Source: Pseudomonadota bacterium (GTDB lineage Bacteria > Pseudomonadota > Alphaproteobacteria > Rhizobiales > Hyphomicrobiaceae). Taken from it: DNA of 12,972 nt. The stretch covers positions 1 to 12,972 of the forward strand of contig QGVC01000068.1 of NCBI GenBank assembly GCA_003242645.1. The letters are read 5' to 3'. Both the position numbers and the translations under genes were made by a program. This document shows positions 12,835-12,972 of this stretch, one piece after another (the first letter of the stretch is position 1; each line of letters opens with the position of its first letter). Below the pieces are notes generated by a model. It saw only the letters and a list, made by a program, of their open reading frames with translations. It did not search any database and had not been told where the DNA came from.

Positions 12835-12972
12835 TCAGTAAACGACGTCCCGCAGAAATAGGGAGACTTGCGGCACATACGTGATGACCATGAGACAGGC
12901 CAGCACGAGCAACACGAAGGGAATAAGCTTGCCGATAATAGCGTCGACCGAGATGTTGGCCACCGTACATGC
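12835..12972 (-). CDS. dctM: TRAP transporter large permease (DctM), C-terminal end
   Basis: The minus strand from the window edge to TGA 12835-12837 encodes the last 45 residues of a membrane protein: ACTVANISVDAIIGKLIPFV, then a hydrophobic span LLVLACLMVITYVPQ and the tail VSLFLRDVVY. VANISVDAI...PF....L..VTYVPQ.SLFLP/R is the closing segment of TRAP-type (DctM) large permeases, which carry dicarboxylates or similar organic acids with sodium, using a periplasmic binding protein and a small DctQ subunit. Those partners would lie upstream, beyond the right edge. No terminator hairpin is seen after the stop. The substrate is unknown. Confidence 0.78.
   Translation of the reverse strand, partial: ACTVANISVDAIIGKLIPFVLLVLACLMVITYVPQVSLFLRDVVY

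Noticed and set aside
12731..12970. Minus-strand open frame of 79 codons at the right edge
   Set aside because: It is out of frame with the DctM C-terminus on the same strand, which has clear TRAP permease sequence and a natural stop.

Overview
The window reads as chromosomal DNA of a GC-rich alphaproteobacterium, most likely of the Hyphomicrobiales/Bradyrhizobium-Rhodopseudomonas kind. The signs are the families present (DUF1194, extensin-like DD-peptidase, zf-CHCC, CsbD, PNPOx stress protein, TRAP transporter), two promoters matching the EcfG general-stress sigma factor consensus (GGAAC-N16-CGTT), and a type II-C CRISPR tracrRNA resembling that of Parvibaculum. The taxonomic call is an inference from recall, not from a search.

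Left edge (1-485): the most notable content. The minus strand from 322 to the window edge encodes the N-terminus of Cas9 (RuvC-I motif and arginine-rich bridge helix), open at the edge. Directly upstream and divergent, on the plus strand at about 369-485, lies a tracrRNA: anti-repeat, small stem-loop, nexus and a strong terminal hairpin. The two face away from each other across about 47 bp, so their promoters must overlap. The rest of cas9, any cas1/cas2 and the repeat-spacer array would lie left of base 1.

Decayed zone (about 487-2490): a DUF429 (predicted RNase H-fold nuclease) pseudogene with several frameshifts and stops, a stretch of about 500 bp without genes that holds two strong hairpins (possible small RNA or terminator), and an APH(6)/hydroxyurea-type antibiotic phosphotransferase broken by two frameshifts.

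Middle (2544-10540): intact genes. They are an exported TPR protein, a 37-residue membrane peptide, a lipoprotein with a possible Cys-His-Asp triad, the tRNA methyltransferase TrmO, an extensin-like murein peptidase, a DUF1194 von Willebrand-type secreted protein, an alpha/beta hydrolase divergent from a zf-CHCC protein plus FAD monooxygenase pair, and the potassium transporter subunit TrkH, whose Shine-Dalgarno sits in a hairpin.

Right part (10748-12972): a stress module with csbD and a pyridoxamine-phosphate-oxidase-fold stress protein, each behind its own EcfG-type promoter, and a 24-residue membrane peptide between them. Then come a HAD-IIB phosphatase on the minus strand and the last 45 codons of a TRAP transporter large permease (DctM) at the edge.
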